A stretch of DNA of 64,000 nt from Microbacterium hatanonis (GTDB lineage: Bacteria > Actinomycetota > Actinomycetes > Actinomycetales > Microbacteriaceae): the NCBI RefSeq assembly GCF_008017415.1, contig NZ_VRSV01000002.1, forward strand, positions 806,001 through 870,000, read 5' to 3'. The notes beneath the pieces were generated by a model. The model was not told the origin of the DNA and searched no databases. It saw nothing but the letters and a program-made list of their open reading frames with translations. The position numbers and the translations under genes were made by a program. Positions within the stretch are counted from its first letter, which is position 1; every line of letters begins with the position of its first letter. Positions 45,901 to 52,948 of this stretch are shown here, one piece after another.

Positions 45901-46482
45901 GTTCCAGGTGAAACGGGAGAGGCGGTTCACGCCCACCCACTGGTCCCAGTACGACTCGTCGGCGCCCGCGGGCAGGCTGTTCGGGGCGTTGCCGACCGGG
46001 GTGTCCACGGCGCCGTCGCCGTCGGCGTCGATGGGCGAGTAGACCAGGTAGACCCAGTTGTTCTCTTCGAAGTCGGGGTCGAGCGCGACCGTCTGCAGGC
46101 CGTCCTCCGAGTTCGCGTACACGGGGATCGTGTTGACGACCTTCGTCACGCCCGTGGCGGGGTCGGTCAGGCGGACGTCGCCGTTGCGCGCGGTGTGGAG
46201 GACCTTCGAGTCGGGCATCACCGCGAGGTCGATGGGTTCGCCGACGTTCTTTGTCAGCAGCACCTTCTCGTAGTTCGACCAGTCGAGGGCGGCTGCGGTG
46301 TCGCCGGGGGTGGTGACGGGGGGAGTGGTGCCCGGCTCTTCCGTGCCCGGGGGGTGGTCTACGCCGTCATGGGCGGACGCGGGCAGAGCGCCCGCGCCCA
46401 GGGCCGTCAGCGCGAGGGCGCCGATGGCGAAAGAGGCTACGGCGCGCTGGCGCCGGCCCTGCCGCCGGGAAATAAGATTCAT
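42970..46482 (-). CDS. Secreted glucose/sorbosone dehydrogenase-like multidomain protein
   Basis: A 1170-residue secreted protein. A signal peptide with paired arginines (ISRRQGRRQR, cleaved after ASA near residue 37) precedes a six-bladed GSDH beta-propeller (about 70-550) with GQCCHVGADIDFD, GKILRI, GVRNPFRIEVDP and GHDNPMDMEIGPDG. Then follow a PKD domain (555-645), a strand-rich linker, a CBM6-like module (757-870, EAEHAIQRQG), an OmpL47-like Ig domain (875-970) and two Ig_3 repeats to the end. The propeller fits PQQ-type sugar oxidation at C1 or C3. No cell-wall anchor is seen. Confidence 0.85.
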   Translation of the reverse strand: MNLISRRQGRRQRAVASFAIGALALTALGAGALPASAHDGVDHPPGTEEPGTTPPVTTPGDTAAALDWSNYEKVLLTKNVGEPIDLAVMPDSKVLHTARNGDVRLTDPATGVTKVVNTIPVYANSEDGLQTVALDPDFEENNWVYLVYSPIDADGDGAVDTPVGNAPNSLPAGADESYWDQWVGVNRLSRFTWNGSSLDLASEQTILDVEVQRGQCCHVGADIDFDADGNLYLSTGDNTPASTPGANGFAPNNDAPGMNPGFDSRRGAGNTNDLRGKILRIHVEQDGSYTIPEGNLFAPGTELTRPEIFVMGVRNPFRIEVDPETNSLSWGDYGPDATKAVAATAGRGPMGFVEWNVVSLDDPHNAGWPYVHADNFAYNDWDFATATPGAFFDPENLVNESRWNTGLTELPAARAATLYYGDNPGDQPWDELVNFGTGSGQGPMGGPVYHYDESNPSTTKLPQHWDGKAFMGEFSQDYIAAFTVDWDSFDVTAIEDFFPNAAAAANGQTGHDNPMDMEIGPDGSMYVLDYGDGFFRANPDAGLYRIDYVAGNKSPQARYTATPRSSSTAPLTVQFDASGSTDPEGGALTYEWDFDGDGTFDATGVTTSYTYTTIANYTARLRVSDPQGKFSLTSQTISVGNQAPEIQVEFPGNGAFFDWGQAVPFKVTTTDAEDGTATDCTKVAWTYGLGHDEHAHPEVSGTGCTGSFRTDPNSPEHGPGALLYGAVVITYTDKGANGLPPATGEATIRLNPKTQEAEHAIQRQGVVNYADSAASGGNAIRGLGAGDFLKYDPVNFSGIDGAVVRANGGGQVQLRWGAADAAPFATATIPGGSGWQDVSITFDAPEGTGALFVTSADELAVDSIKMVGNGVGDVTPPTVTHTLAPAAPAGVGGVYNVPVRFALQPVDNGALQSVQYSRDNGATWTTLTANQQYAATFSTNGVYDLRYRATDAGGNVSQVGSVSFTIDLDAPNEPTVDSRTLVTLGSPRATYGAPGDVVVAVTGEGGVPTGEVVLSVGTTEVGRGTLDAEGKATITLPQDLPVGTHTLRATYGADEVFKTSAGTGRLIVSQARSTTEVVVAPNPVKPAVAATATISVESSTGIAPSGTATVTVRRNGAVVATVSGTLNAEGDVAVTLPKLSTVGTYQVQAAYDGSTGVAKSTATASLTVQK

Positions 46483-46720
46483 CGTGAAACAGCTCCTGTT
46501 TTGCGAGTTCGAGTTGTTTTCACCGGGTCGTCACCAGCCGGTCCAACGGCTTCTCGTGGCGGCCCGGGCCTAAGCCCGCGCGGAGTCCTCCGCGCGCCAT
46601 GTCCTCCACTCCTCGTCGAGTTGGGGCAGGCCGGATGCCGCGGTACGCAGCGAAGCGAACCGTGAGGCCTGCGGGGGGTCGAGTGCTCGGTCCGTCCATG
46701 GAGCGAGCTGCTCAGTCGTC

Positions 46721-46749
46721 ATCATGTCGGATGTTCGGCCAGCGGTCAA
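46721..46749 (-). promoter_or_regulatory. Promoter of the GSDH-like gene
   Basis: On the minus strand TTGACC and CATGAT are separated by exactly 17 bp. A start near 46714 would give a leader of about 230 bases. Confidence 0.45.
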
Positions 46750-46797
46750 TCAAAAGGTGACGAATAATCGGTAACAAGACTCTCATGTACTCGTACC

Positions 46798-46826
46798 TTG
46801 TAAATGTCCGTCGTCGCGCATAGCAT
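46798..46826 (+). promoter_or_regulatory. Promoter of the tat operon
   Basis: TTGTAA and TAGCAT are separated by 17 bp, placing transcription start near 46833, about 80 bases before tatA. Confidence 0.55.
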
Positions 46827-46913
46827 CGGCCCCGGTGTCGTCCGAGCCTCCCAACTCGCCGCCGCCGACTCGATCTCCCGGGCGATGTCGCCCGCAGCCC
46901 AAAGGAGGGCCCC

Positions 46914-47153
46914 ATGCTTCACGGACTGACCGGATGGCACCTGCTCATCGTTCTCGCCGTCATCCTTCTTCTGTTCGGCGCGGCGAAACTGCCGGCGCTC
47001 GCGAAGAGCGTCGGGCAGTCCGCCCGCGTCTTCAAGGGTGAGATGAAGGCGATGAAGTCCGAGGAGCAGAGCGACGTCGCATCGCCCTCGCCCGTCGCGG
47101 CCGCGTCTCCGCTCGCCGCCTCGGATGTCGGCGACCCCGCGTCGACGCGCTGA
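46914..47153 (+). CDS. tatA: Sec-independent translocase subunit TatA
   Basis: A 79-residue protein with the TatA plan: short N terminus, one membrane helix (WHLLIVLAVILLLFG), the FGAAKLPALAKSVGQSARVFK hinge and amphipathic helix, then a hydrophilic tail. TatA oligomers form the pore through which folded twin-arginine proteins leave the cell. AAAGGAGG precedes the ATG. tatC follows within 10 bases. Confidence 0.93.
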   Translation: MLHGLTGWHLLIVLAVILLLFGAAKLPALAKSVGQSARVFKGEMKAMKSEEQSDVASPSPVAAASPLAASDVGDPASTR

Positions 47154-47160
47154 GACAGAG

Positions 47161-47982
47161 GTGTCCGCGCCCCTCCGGGCGTCGGCCATAGAGAAGAAGG
47201 TGCATCGCCGCGACCGGCGCATGTCGCTGGGCGGCCATCTGGTCGAGCTGCGCAGGCGGCTGATGATCGCCGCGCTCGCCCTGGTGCTCGGGATGGTCGG
47301 CGCCTTCATCTTCACCGACGCCGTCATCCACCTCATCACCGAACCGATCCGCGTCGTCGCGGCGTCGCGGGGCGACGACTTCGCCGTGCTCAACTTCGAC
47401 ACCGTGACGAGCGGGTTCGATCTGAGGATGCGCATCGCCTTCGCGATCGGCATCCTCGCCTCGGCGCCGATCTGGCTGTGGCAGATCTGGGCATTTATCA
47501 TGCCCGGCCTCAGCCGCTCAGAGGTCCGGTACACCGTCGGCTTCCTCGCCGCGGCGATCCCGCTCTTCTTCGCCGGCTGCGCCTCGGGTCTGGCGATCGT
47601 TCCGCACATCGTCGAGCTCATGGCCACTTTCGTGCCCGAGCAGGGCGCGCAGTTCTACACGGCGTCCTTCTACTACGACTTCGTGTTCAAGCTCCTGATC
47701 GTCGTCGGTGTCGCGTATGTGCTGCCGGTGTTCCTCGTCGCCCTCAACCTCGCCGGGGTGATGAGCGGACGCGAGATCCTCCGCGGGTGGCGCATCGCTA
47801 TCCTCGTCGCCACGCTCTTCGCCGCCCTGGCCACGCCCGCCGCCGACGTCATCTCGATGCTGATGCTGGCGGGAGTGCTCAGTGCTCTCTTCTTCGCCGC
47901 CGTGGGGGTTTCGCTGATCCTCGATCGCCGCAAGGCCAGGGCGCTGCCCGTCGTACCCGATCGTTCGGAGCTCGACGCATGA
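47161..47982 (+). CDS. tatC: Sec-independent translocase subunit TatC
   Basis: A 273-residue six-helix protein carrying the TatC signature MSLGGHLVELRRRL near residue 20, the PIWLWQIWAFIMPGLSRSE loop near 105 and the conserved C-terminal helices. It is the receptor for twin-arginine signal peptides. GTG at 47161 follows the tatA stop by seven bases and is preferred to an in-frame ATG at 47125 inside tatA. Confidence 0.93.
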   Translation: MSAPLRASAIEKKVHRRDRRMSLGGHLVELRRRLMIAALALVLGMVGAFIFTDAVIHLITEPIRVVAASRGDDFAVLNFDTVTSGFDLRMRIAFAIGILASAPIWLWQIWAFIMPGLSRSEVRYTVGFLAAAIPLFFAGCASGLAIVPHIVELMATFVPEQGAQFYTASFYYDFVFKLLIVVGVAYVLPVFLVALNLAGVMSGREILRGWRIAILVATLFAALATPAADVISMLMLAGVLSALFFAAVGVSLILDRRKARALPVVPDRSELDA

Positions 47983-48341
47983 CCTTCGGCCTCACGTTCG
48001 AGAAGCTCATCCTGATTGGCTTCATCGCCGCGATGATCATCGGCCCTGCGCGGTTGCCGGTCTACGCGGCGGGCCTTCGCCGCGTCGTCGACCGTGCGAA
48101 GGTGTTCGCGCGATCCGCCGAGGGCCGCATCCGGGACGAGCTCGGACCCGAGTTCACCGATACCGACTGGCGTCAGCTCGACCCCCGTCGTTTCGACCCC
48201 CGCCGGATCGTCCGCGAAGCGCTCATCGCCGAACCGGAGACGCCGCCCGCGGCGGATCGCAGCCCCAGCGCCGCCGCACCGGCATCCGTGGAGTCGACGG
48301 CGAGTCGGCACGCGCCCGCGGAGGGCGACGCTGCGACGTGA
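47979..48341 (+). CDS. tatB: Sec-independent translocase subunit TatB
   Basis: A 120-residue TatA/B-family protein: membrane helix FEKLILIGFIAAMIIGPARLP, the amphipathic helix with YAAGLRRVVDRAKVF, then a long hydrophilic tail (DWRQLDPRRFDPRRI) as in actinobacterial TatB. The ATG overlaps the tatC stop. A tatA-C-B order in one operon is unusual for actinobacteria, where tatB normally lies elsewhere. Confidence 0.85.
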   Translation: MTFGLTFEKLILIGFIAAMIIGPARLPVYAAGLRRVVDRAKVFARSAEGRIRDELGPEFTDTDWRQLDPRRFDPRRIVREALIAEPETPPAADRSPSAAAPASVESTASRHAPAEGDAAT

Positions 48342-48390
48342 GCCGCCGCATCCGTTCGACCGGAGCGACCAGGTCGACCCCAAACGACGG

Positions 48391-48423
48391 AGGGCGGAGG
48401 CGAGATCGACTCGCCTCCGCCCT
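48391..48423. terminator. Bidirectional terminator after tatB
   Basis: AGGGCGGAGGCGA pairs perfectly with TCGCCTCCGCCCT around a seven-base loop, between convergent tatB and WxL-like genes. Confidence 0.85.
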
Positions 48424-48444
48424 GTGCCGCCGTGGCGGCGCGTC

Positions 48445-49065
48445 TCAGCCCTCGAACAGCGAAAGGGTGATCGTCGCGGCGTAGCTGCCCGGGGCGACGG
48501 TGCCGGGGGTGCGCAGCGTCAGCTCGGCGTTGGCGGAGTAGGCGCCGGGCGCGGCTGCGGCGGAGTTGTCGGCCAGTGCGAGCAGCTCCTGGTCATCGCC
48601 GAATCCCGACCCGAACGGTGCGCCGGGGAGCACCACATCGCCTTCGCTCACGAGCGAGGGGTCGCCCGCGGTGATTGCCGGGGCCCAGCCGAAGGCGTCG
48701 TCCGCGAGGATGTCGGGCTGGTCGGCGTCGCCGGCGAAGTCGGTGATCGAGCCGAGCACGTACCAGTACGCCGCGGGGTCGACGTCTTCGGCGAGCCGGG
48801 TGTCGGTGACGGTGACGGTCGGCAGCGTTCCGGTGAAGACCCGGTCGGTTCCGATGGAATCGGTCTCGGTGAGCGCTGCGGACTCGCCGGCGACGGTCAG
48901 GGCGAGGGCGCCCGGCTCGGCATTCGGCTCGATCTCGACGCTGACGTCGACGGAGTCCTCGGTCGCGGCGATCGCGGCACCGGAGCCGAGCGCGGTGAGG
49001 ATGCCGATGCCGAGCGCGGCGACGCCGATGCGGGCGCCCAGCCCGTTGCGGGTGGAGGTCATCAT
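48445..49065 (-). CDS. Small secreted WxL-like surface protein
   Basis: A 206-residue exported protein. The signal peptide ends near AIAA (residue 34). The mature part is acidic and beta-rich; its C terminus GAYSANAELTLRTP...GSYAATITLSLFEG matches the last segment of the WxL-like domain at 39479. No enzymatic motif. The first of two adjacent ATG codons is used, GGAG lying nine bases upstream. A promoter about 200 bp away gives a long leader. Confidence 0.72.
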   Translation of the reverse strand: MMTSTRNGLGARIGVAALGIGILTALGSGAAIAATEDSVDVSVEIEPNAEPGALALTVAGESAALTETDSIGTDRVFTGTLPTVTVTDTRLAEDVDPAAYWYVLGSITDFAGDADQPDILADDAFGWAPAITAGDPSLVSEGDVVLPGAPFGSGFGDDQELLALADNSAAAAPGAYSANAELTLRTPGTVAPGSYAATITLSLFEG

Positions 49066-49269
49066 GGGTTCAGCTCCGTTCTGCGGTCGTCGTGACGACG
49101 GCCCGCGAGGGCGCGACCGACGGGTCGGCCGCGATGTGTTCGATGGGCGGGGCGCCAATGCGCAGCCCGGTGAACGACGTGGACCCCGACGGTCGCGCAG
49201 CGGGCATCGATGACGAAGTCGTTTCGTGGCCGCGCTGTCACGAGGGTCGGGTTCTCGGGGTTCGATGTG

Positions 49270-49298
49270 ACAGTAATCGCGAGACCGACACCCGTCAA
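49270..49298 (-). promoter_or_regulatory. Promoter of the WxL-like protein gene
   Basis: On the minus strand TTGACG and TACTGT are spaced by exactly 17 bp, giving a leader of about 195 bases. Confidence 0.55.
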
Positions 49299-49451
49299 GC
49301 AAAAGATGACAGCTGCGCATCAAATGTTCATTGGCCCGGAGAAGTCCCGAAAATCAAGCTTCATTCGGTATGTGAGTGAAGTATCTCGGACCACAAGATC
49401 CGGCGGAAATTGGGTTGGGCGCGCAAAACAACATTCATCCGACAGGTTTTG

Positions 49452-49480
49452 TAGACACGACGGCAAAAGCTGCCTACGAT
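49452..49480 (+). promoter_or_regulatory. Promoter of the 1106-residue secreted protein gene
   Basis: TAGACA and TACGAT are separated by 17 bp; transcription would start near 49487, some 65 bases before the ATG. Confidence 0.6.
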
Positions 49481-49551
49481 GACCACGCTCGCTCTCGGCG
49501 CCAGGACCTCCCGGCCGCGCCCTGGGGCGGCGATGACCCAAAGGAGCAAAG

Positions 49552-52500
49552 ATGCCCGAACCCGCTGTCTTGTCCGGCGCTCGCCGGCGCAGCACTCGCC
49601 GAGTGGCGAGATCACTGATCGCCGTAGCGATCGGCGGCGCGCTCGTCGCCGCCGGTGCGATCGTGCCCGCCTCGGCGGCGGACCTCCCCCGGCAGGACCA
49701 GGGGGTGACGTTGAGGACGTACAACACCCCACCGCTCACCCAGCTCTGCACGCTGAAGTCCGGCCAGACCCCCAACGTCGACAAGCTGATGCAGACCATC
49801 AACTTCACCACCGATGAGCAGTTCGGCGGCACCGACAACTTCATCACGCACGTGACGGCGAACCTCACCGTCGCCACCCCCGGCGCCTACACCTTCCGTC
49901 TCACCAGCGACGACGGGTCGCGGATGACGCTCGACGGCAAGCTGCTGATCGACAACGACGGGCTGCACGGGAGCGAGTCCGTCGAAGGCACGACCACCCT
50001 CGAGGTGGGCGTCCACGACCTCTTCGTGGAGATGTTCGAGGCCACCAACGGCCAGGAGCTGAAGCTCGAGTGGAAGGTGCCCGGAACCTCGTCGTTCGTC
50101 GTGGTGCCGAACAGCGCTCTGAGCACCGAAGCGGGAGTGGTGCGGGTCACCGCCCCCGGCACCAAGTACTGCGAGGGCAGCGCCGACTCCGCCGGCGACG
50201 GTCTGCGGCTCGACGGCGTGAACCCGAACTACGAGCTGGTCGATCTGCGACCGGAGGGCTTCAACCCCAAGGTGGCCGGCCTCGACTTCACCGATGCCGG
50301 AGATCTCGCCGTCCTCACCACGGGCTCGGTCAGCGCGGGCGGATGGGTGACCGACAAGCCCGGTGAGGTGTTCCTCCTCTCCGGAGCGCAGGAAGCCGAC
50401 GGCCCGGAGGACGTGACGGTGCGCAAGGTCGCCGACGGCCTGCAGAACCCGATGGGCATCGACGTCATCGGCGACAAGATCTACGTCTCGGAGCGCTACC
50501 AGCTCACCGAGCTCAGCGATCCCGACCTCGACGGCACGTTCGACGTGAAGCGCAAGGTCGCGACCTACCCCTCGGGGAACAACTTCCACGAGTTCGCCTT
50601 CGGTCTCATCCACGACGAGGAGAACTTCTACGTGAACCTCTCCGTCGCGATCGACAACGGCGGGGCGACGACCAACCCCCAGCCTGCCGTCAACCGCGGC
50701 ACCACGGTGAAGATCAACCGCGCCTCCGGCGAGATCAGCTATGTCGCCGGTGGCCTCCGCACCCCGAACGGGATCGCCTTCGGCCCCGACGACGAGCTGT
50801 TCGCGATGGACAACCAGGGCGCGTGGCTGCCGAGCTCGAAGCTGGTCCACGTGAAGCAGGACCGGTTCTTCAACCACTTCACCAACCCCGCGGGTCCGTT
50901 CGATTCGAACCCCGTCACCCAGCCGGCGGTCTGGATCCCGCAGAACGAGATCGGCAACTCGCCGAGCACCCCGATCCTGCTGAAGGACGGCCCCTTCGCC
51001 GGCCAGATGCTCTTCGGCGACGTCACCTACGGCGGTCTGCAGCGTGCCTTCCTCGAAGAGGTCGAGGGTGAGTACCAGGGTGCGGTCTTCCGTCACTCGG
51101 CAGGCTTCGAGGTGGGCGTGAACCGCGTCATCGAGGGTCCTGACAAGTCGCTCTACATCGGCGGCACCGGCGAGGGCGGCAACTGGGGCGAGGCGGGCAA
51201 GCTCCCGTACGGCCTCCAGAAGCTGGTCCCGATCAACGACGACACGTTCGACATGACCTCGATGAAGGTCGTCGAGGGCGGATTCCAGATCGAGTACACC
51301 GAGCCGCTCTCCGACGAGACCGTCGCGAACATCGCGAAGGCCTACCAGGCCAAGCAGTGGCGCTACCTCCCGACCTCCACCTACGGCGGCCCCAAGCTCG
51401 ACGAGGAGGTGCTGAGCGTCTCCGGCGCCCAGGTCTCCGAGGACAAGCGCACGGTGACGCTGCAGCTCGACGGTCTGAAGCAGGACCGCGTGGTCTACAT
51501 CCGTTCGCCGCGACCGTTCGAGGCGGCTTCGGGCAACGACCTGTGGAGCACCGAGGCCTGGTACACGCTCAACTCCCTGCCGGGCTACATCTCGCCGGCC
51601 GACCGCGGTTGGTACGAGGCCGAGGAGGCGACGCTCACGGGCGGGGCCAAGGTCGACTGGGAGCACAGCGGCTACTCGGGCGCCGGATTCGCCGGCGGCA
51701 TGTGGAACGCGGGATCGGCCTTCACGTTCACCGTGGACTCCGAGACGGCGGGCAACTTCCCCGTGAACGTGCGCTACTCGAACGGACCGAACCCGGCACC
51801 CGGGGCGAAGGACGTCGGGCTCTACGTCAACGGCGCGAAGGTCGACAACTGGACGTTCCCGTCGACCGGCGACTGGAAGACCTGGAGCACGATCACCCGC
51901 AACCTCGACCTCGTCGCGGGGGCGAACACCATCGCCCTCAAGTACGAGACGGGGAACAAGGGCAACATCAACGTCGACGTCCTGTCGATCGGCTCGGCCA
52001 CCGACATCTGCGCTCCGGCACAGATCGAAGACGGCTACCGCGGCATGTTCGACGGCACGCTCGCGAGCCTCGACGACTGGCGCATGGCCGGACCCGGTGG
52101 GTTCGGACGCCAGGACGACTGCAGCATCCGAGGCGAGGGCGGCCTGGGTCTGCTGTGGAACCGCACCGAGCAGCTGACCGACTACAGCCTGAAGCTGGAC
52201 TGGAAGCTCGTCGCCGACCACAACGGCGGCGTGTTCGTCGGGTTCCCGAACCCGGGCAACGACCCGTGGGTCGCGGTGAACCAGGGGTACGAGATCCAGA
52301 TCGACGCGACGGATGCGGCGGACCGCACCACGGGCGCGATCTACACCTTCCAGGGGGCGAACGCGGAGGCTGTCGAGGCCTCGCTGAACCCGGTCGGGTC
52401 GTGGAACGGCTACGAGATCGTCGTGAAGGGGAAGAACATCAAGATCTACCTCAACGGCACCCTCGTGAACGACTTCACGAGCACGGATCCGAACCGCCTC

Positions 52501-52872
52501 CTCGCGAACGGCTTCGTCGGCGTGCAGAACCACGGCGGCGGTGAGGCGGTGTCCTACCGCAACATCCGCGTCATGGATCTGACCGCTCCGGCGCCGCTGT
52601 CGGTCAGCGCGACCAGCGAGGTCCGCTGCATCGCGGGGAAGGGATCGCTAACGGTTCGTGCCACGAACTCCGATTCGGTTCCGGTGGACGTCACGCTGAC
52701 GTCCGCGTACGGCGAGAAGGTCGTCAAGGCAGTGAAGCCGGGCGCCACGGTGGCGCACTCCTTCACCACCCGTCAGACCACCGTCCCCGCGGGGTCGGCA
52801 ACGGTCTCGGCCACCGGCGACAGCAGGACCGGCGAGGCGACGACCGCCTACGCCGCGAAGAGCTGCAGCTAG
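49552..52872 (+). CDS. Secreted PA14/beta-propeller/CBM/DUF1080 multidomain protein
   Basis: A 1106-residue exported protein. The N terminus has an Arg-rich stretch (ARRRSTRRVARS) before a hydrophobic core ending ASA near residue 42, compatible with Tat or Sec export. Then come a PA14 domain (about 50-190), a propeller with GSDH-like blades (215-560), a CBM35/CBM6-like module (686-820, WYEAEEATLTGG), a DUF1080 domain (823-1012, GYRGMFDG to FVGVQNHGGGEAVSYRNI) and a C-terminal Ig-like module bounded by two cysteines. DUF1080 is the 3-keto-disaccharide hydrolase-like fold, so cleavage of oxidised glycosides is the most probable activity. Confidence 0.85.
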   Translation: MPEPAVLSGARRRSTRRVARSLIAVAIGGALVAAGAIVPASAADLPRQDQGVTLRTYNTPPLTQLCTLKSGQTPNVDKLMQTINFTTDEQFGGTDNFITHVTANLTVATPGAYTFRLTSDDGSRMTLDGKLLIDNDGLHGSESVEGTTTLEVGVHDLFVEMFEATNGQELKLEWKVPGTSSFVVVPNSALSTEAGVVRVTAPGTKYCEGSADSAGDGLRLDGVNPNYELVDLRPEGFNPKVAGLDFTDAGDLAVLTTGSVSAGGWVTDKPGEVFLLSGAQEADGPEDVTVRKVADGLQNPMGIDVIGDKIYVSERYQLTELSDPDLDGTFDVKRKVATYPSGNNFHEFAFGLIHDEENFYVNLSVAIDNGGATTNPQPAVNRGTTVKINRASGEISYVAGGLRTPNGIAFGPDDELFAMDNQGAWLPSSKLVHVKQDRFFNHFTNPAGPFDSNPVTQPAVWIPQNEIGNSPSTPILLKDGPFAGQMLFGDVTYGGLQRAFLEEVEGEYQGAVFRHSAGFEVGVNRVIEGPDKSLYIGGTGEGGNWGEAGKLPYGLQKLVPINDDTFDMTSMKVVEGGFQIEYTEPLSDETVANIAKAYQAKQWRYLPTSTYGGPKLDEEVLSVSGAQVSEDKRTVTLQLDGLKQDRVVYIRSPRPFEAASGNDLWSTEAWYTLNSLPGYISPADRGWYEAEEATLTGGAKVDWEHSGYSGAGFAGGMWNAGSAFTFTVDSETAGNFPVNVRYSNGPNPAPGAKDVGLYVNGAKVDNWTFPSTGDWKTWSTITRNLDLVAGANTIALKYETGNKGNINVDVLSIGSATDICAPAQIEDGYRGMFDGTLASLDDWRMAGPGGFGRQDDCSIRGEGGLGLLWNRTEQLTDYSLKLDWKLVADHNGGVFVGFPNPGNDPWVAVNQGYEIQIDATDAADRTTGAIYTFQGANAEAVEASLNPVGSWNGYEIVVKGKNIKIYLNGTLVNDFTSTDPNRLLANGFVGVQNHGGGEAVSYRNIRVMDLTAPAPLSVSATSEVRCIAGKGSLTVRATNSDSVPVDVTLTSAYGEKVVKAVKPGATVAHSFTTRQTTVPAGSATVSATGDSRTGEATTAYAAKSCS

Positions 52873-52889
52873 CGGTAACACCCCCTCGC

Positions 52890-52924
52890 CCTCCGGTGGC
52901 GGACCTCGTGTCCGCCACCGGAGG
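52890..52924 (+). terminator. Strong terminator after the PA14/DUF1080 gene
   Basis: CCTCCGGTGGCGGAC and GTCCGCCACCGGAGG pair perfectly over 15 bases around CTCGT, and a short T-containing tail follows. Confidence 0.85.
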
Positions 52925-52948
52925 GTCTCCCTTTGTCCCGATGAGCCC

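Larger units (their letters stand above)
46483..46913. other. 431-bp divergent intergenic region
   Basis: No gene is recognisable here. The first 230 bp form a long 5-prime leader of the GSDH-like gene; the AT-rich centre (46720-46830) holds divergent promoters and a near-palindromic GTACTCGTAC at 46787. AAAGGAGG at 46901 is the ribosome-binding site of tatA. Confidence 0.6.
49066..49551. other. 486-bp divergent intergenic region
   Basis: No gene is supported. The section 49290-49480 is clearly less GC-rich than its surroundings and holds back-to-back promoters for the WxL-like and the 1106-residue protein genes. A ribosome-binding site (AAAGGAG) for the latter lies at 49539. Confidence 0.6.

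Noticed and set aside
41788..46665. An open frame of 1625 codons on the plus strand
   Set aside because: It is antisense to the isomerase and GSDH genes, is low in complexity (Arg, Val, Glu, Gly, Asp) and has no domain. It is a by-product of high GC and codon bias.
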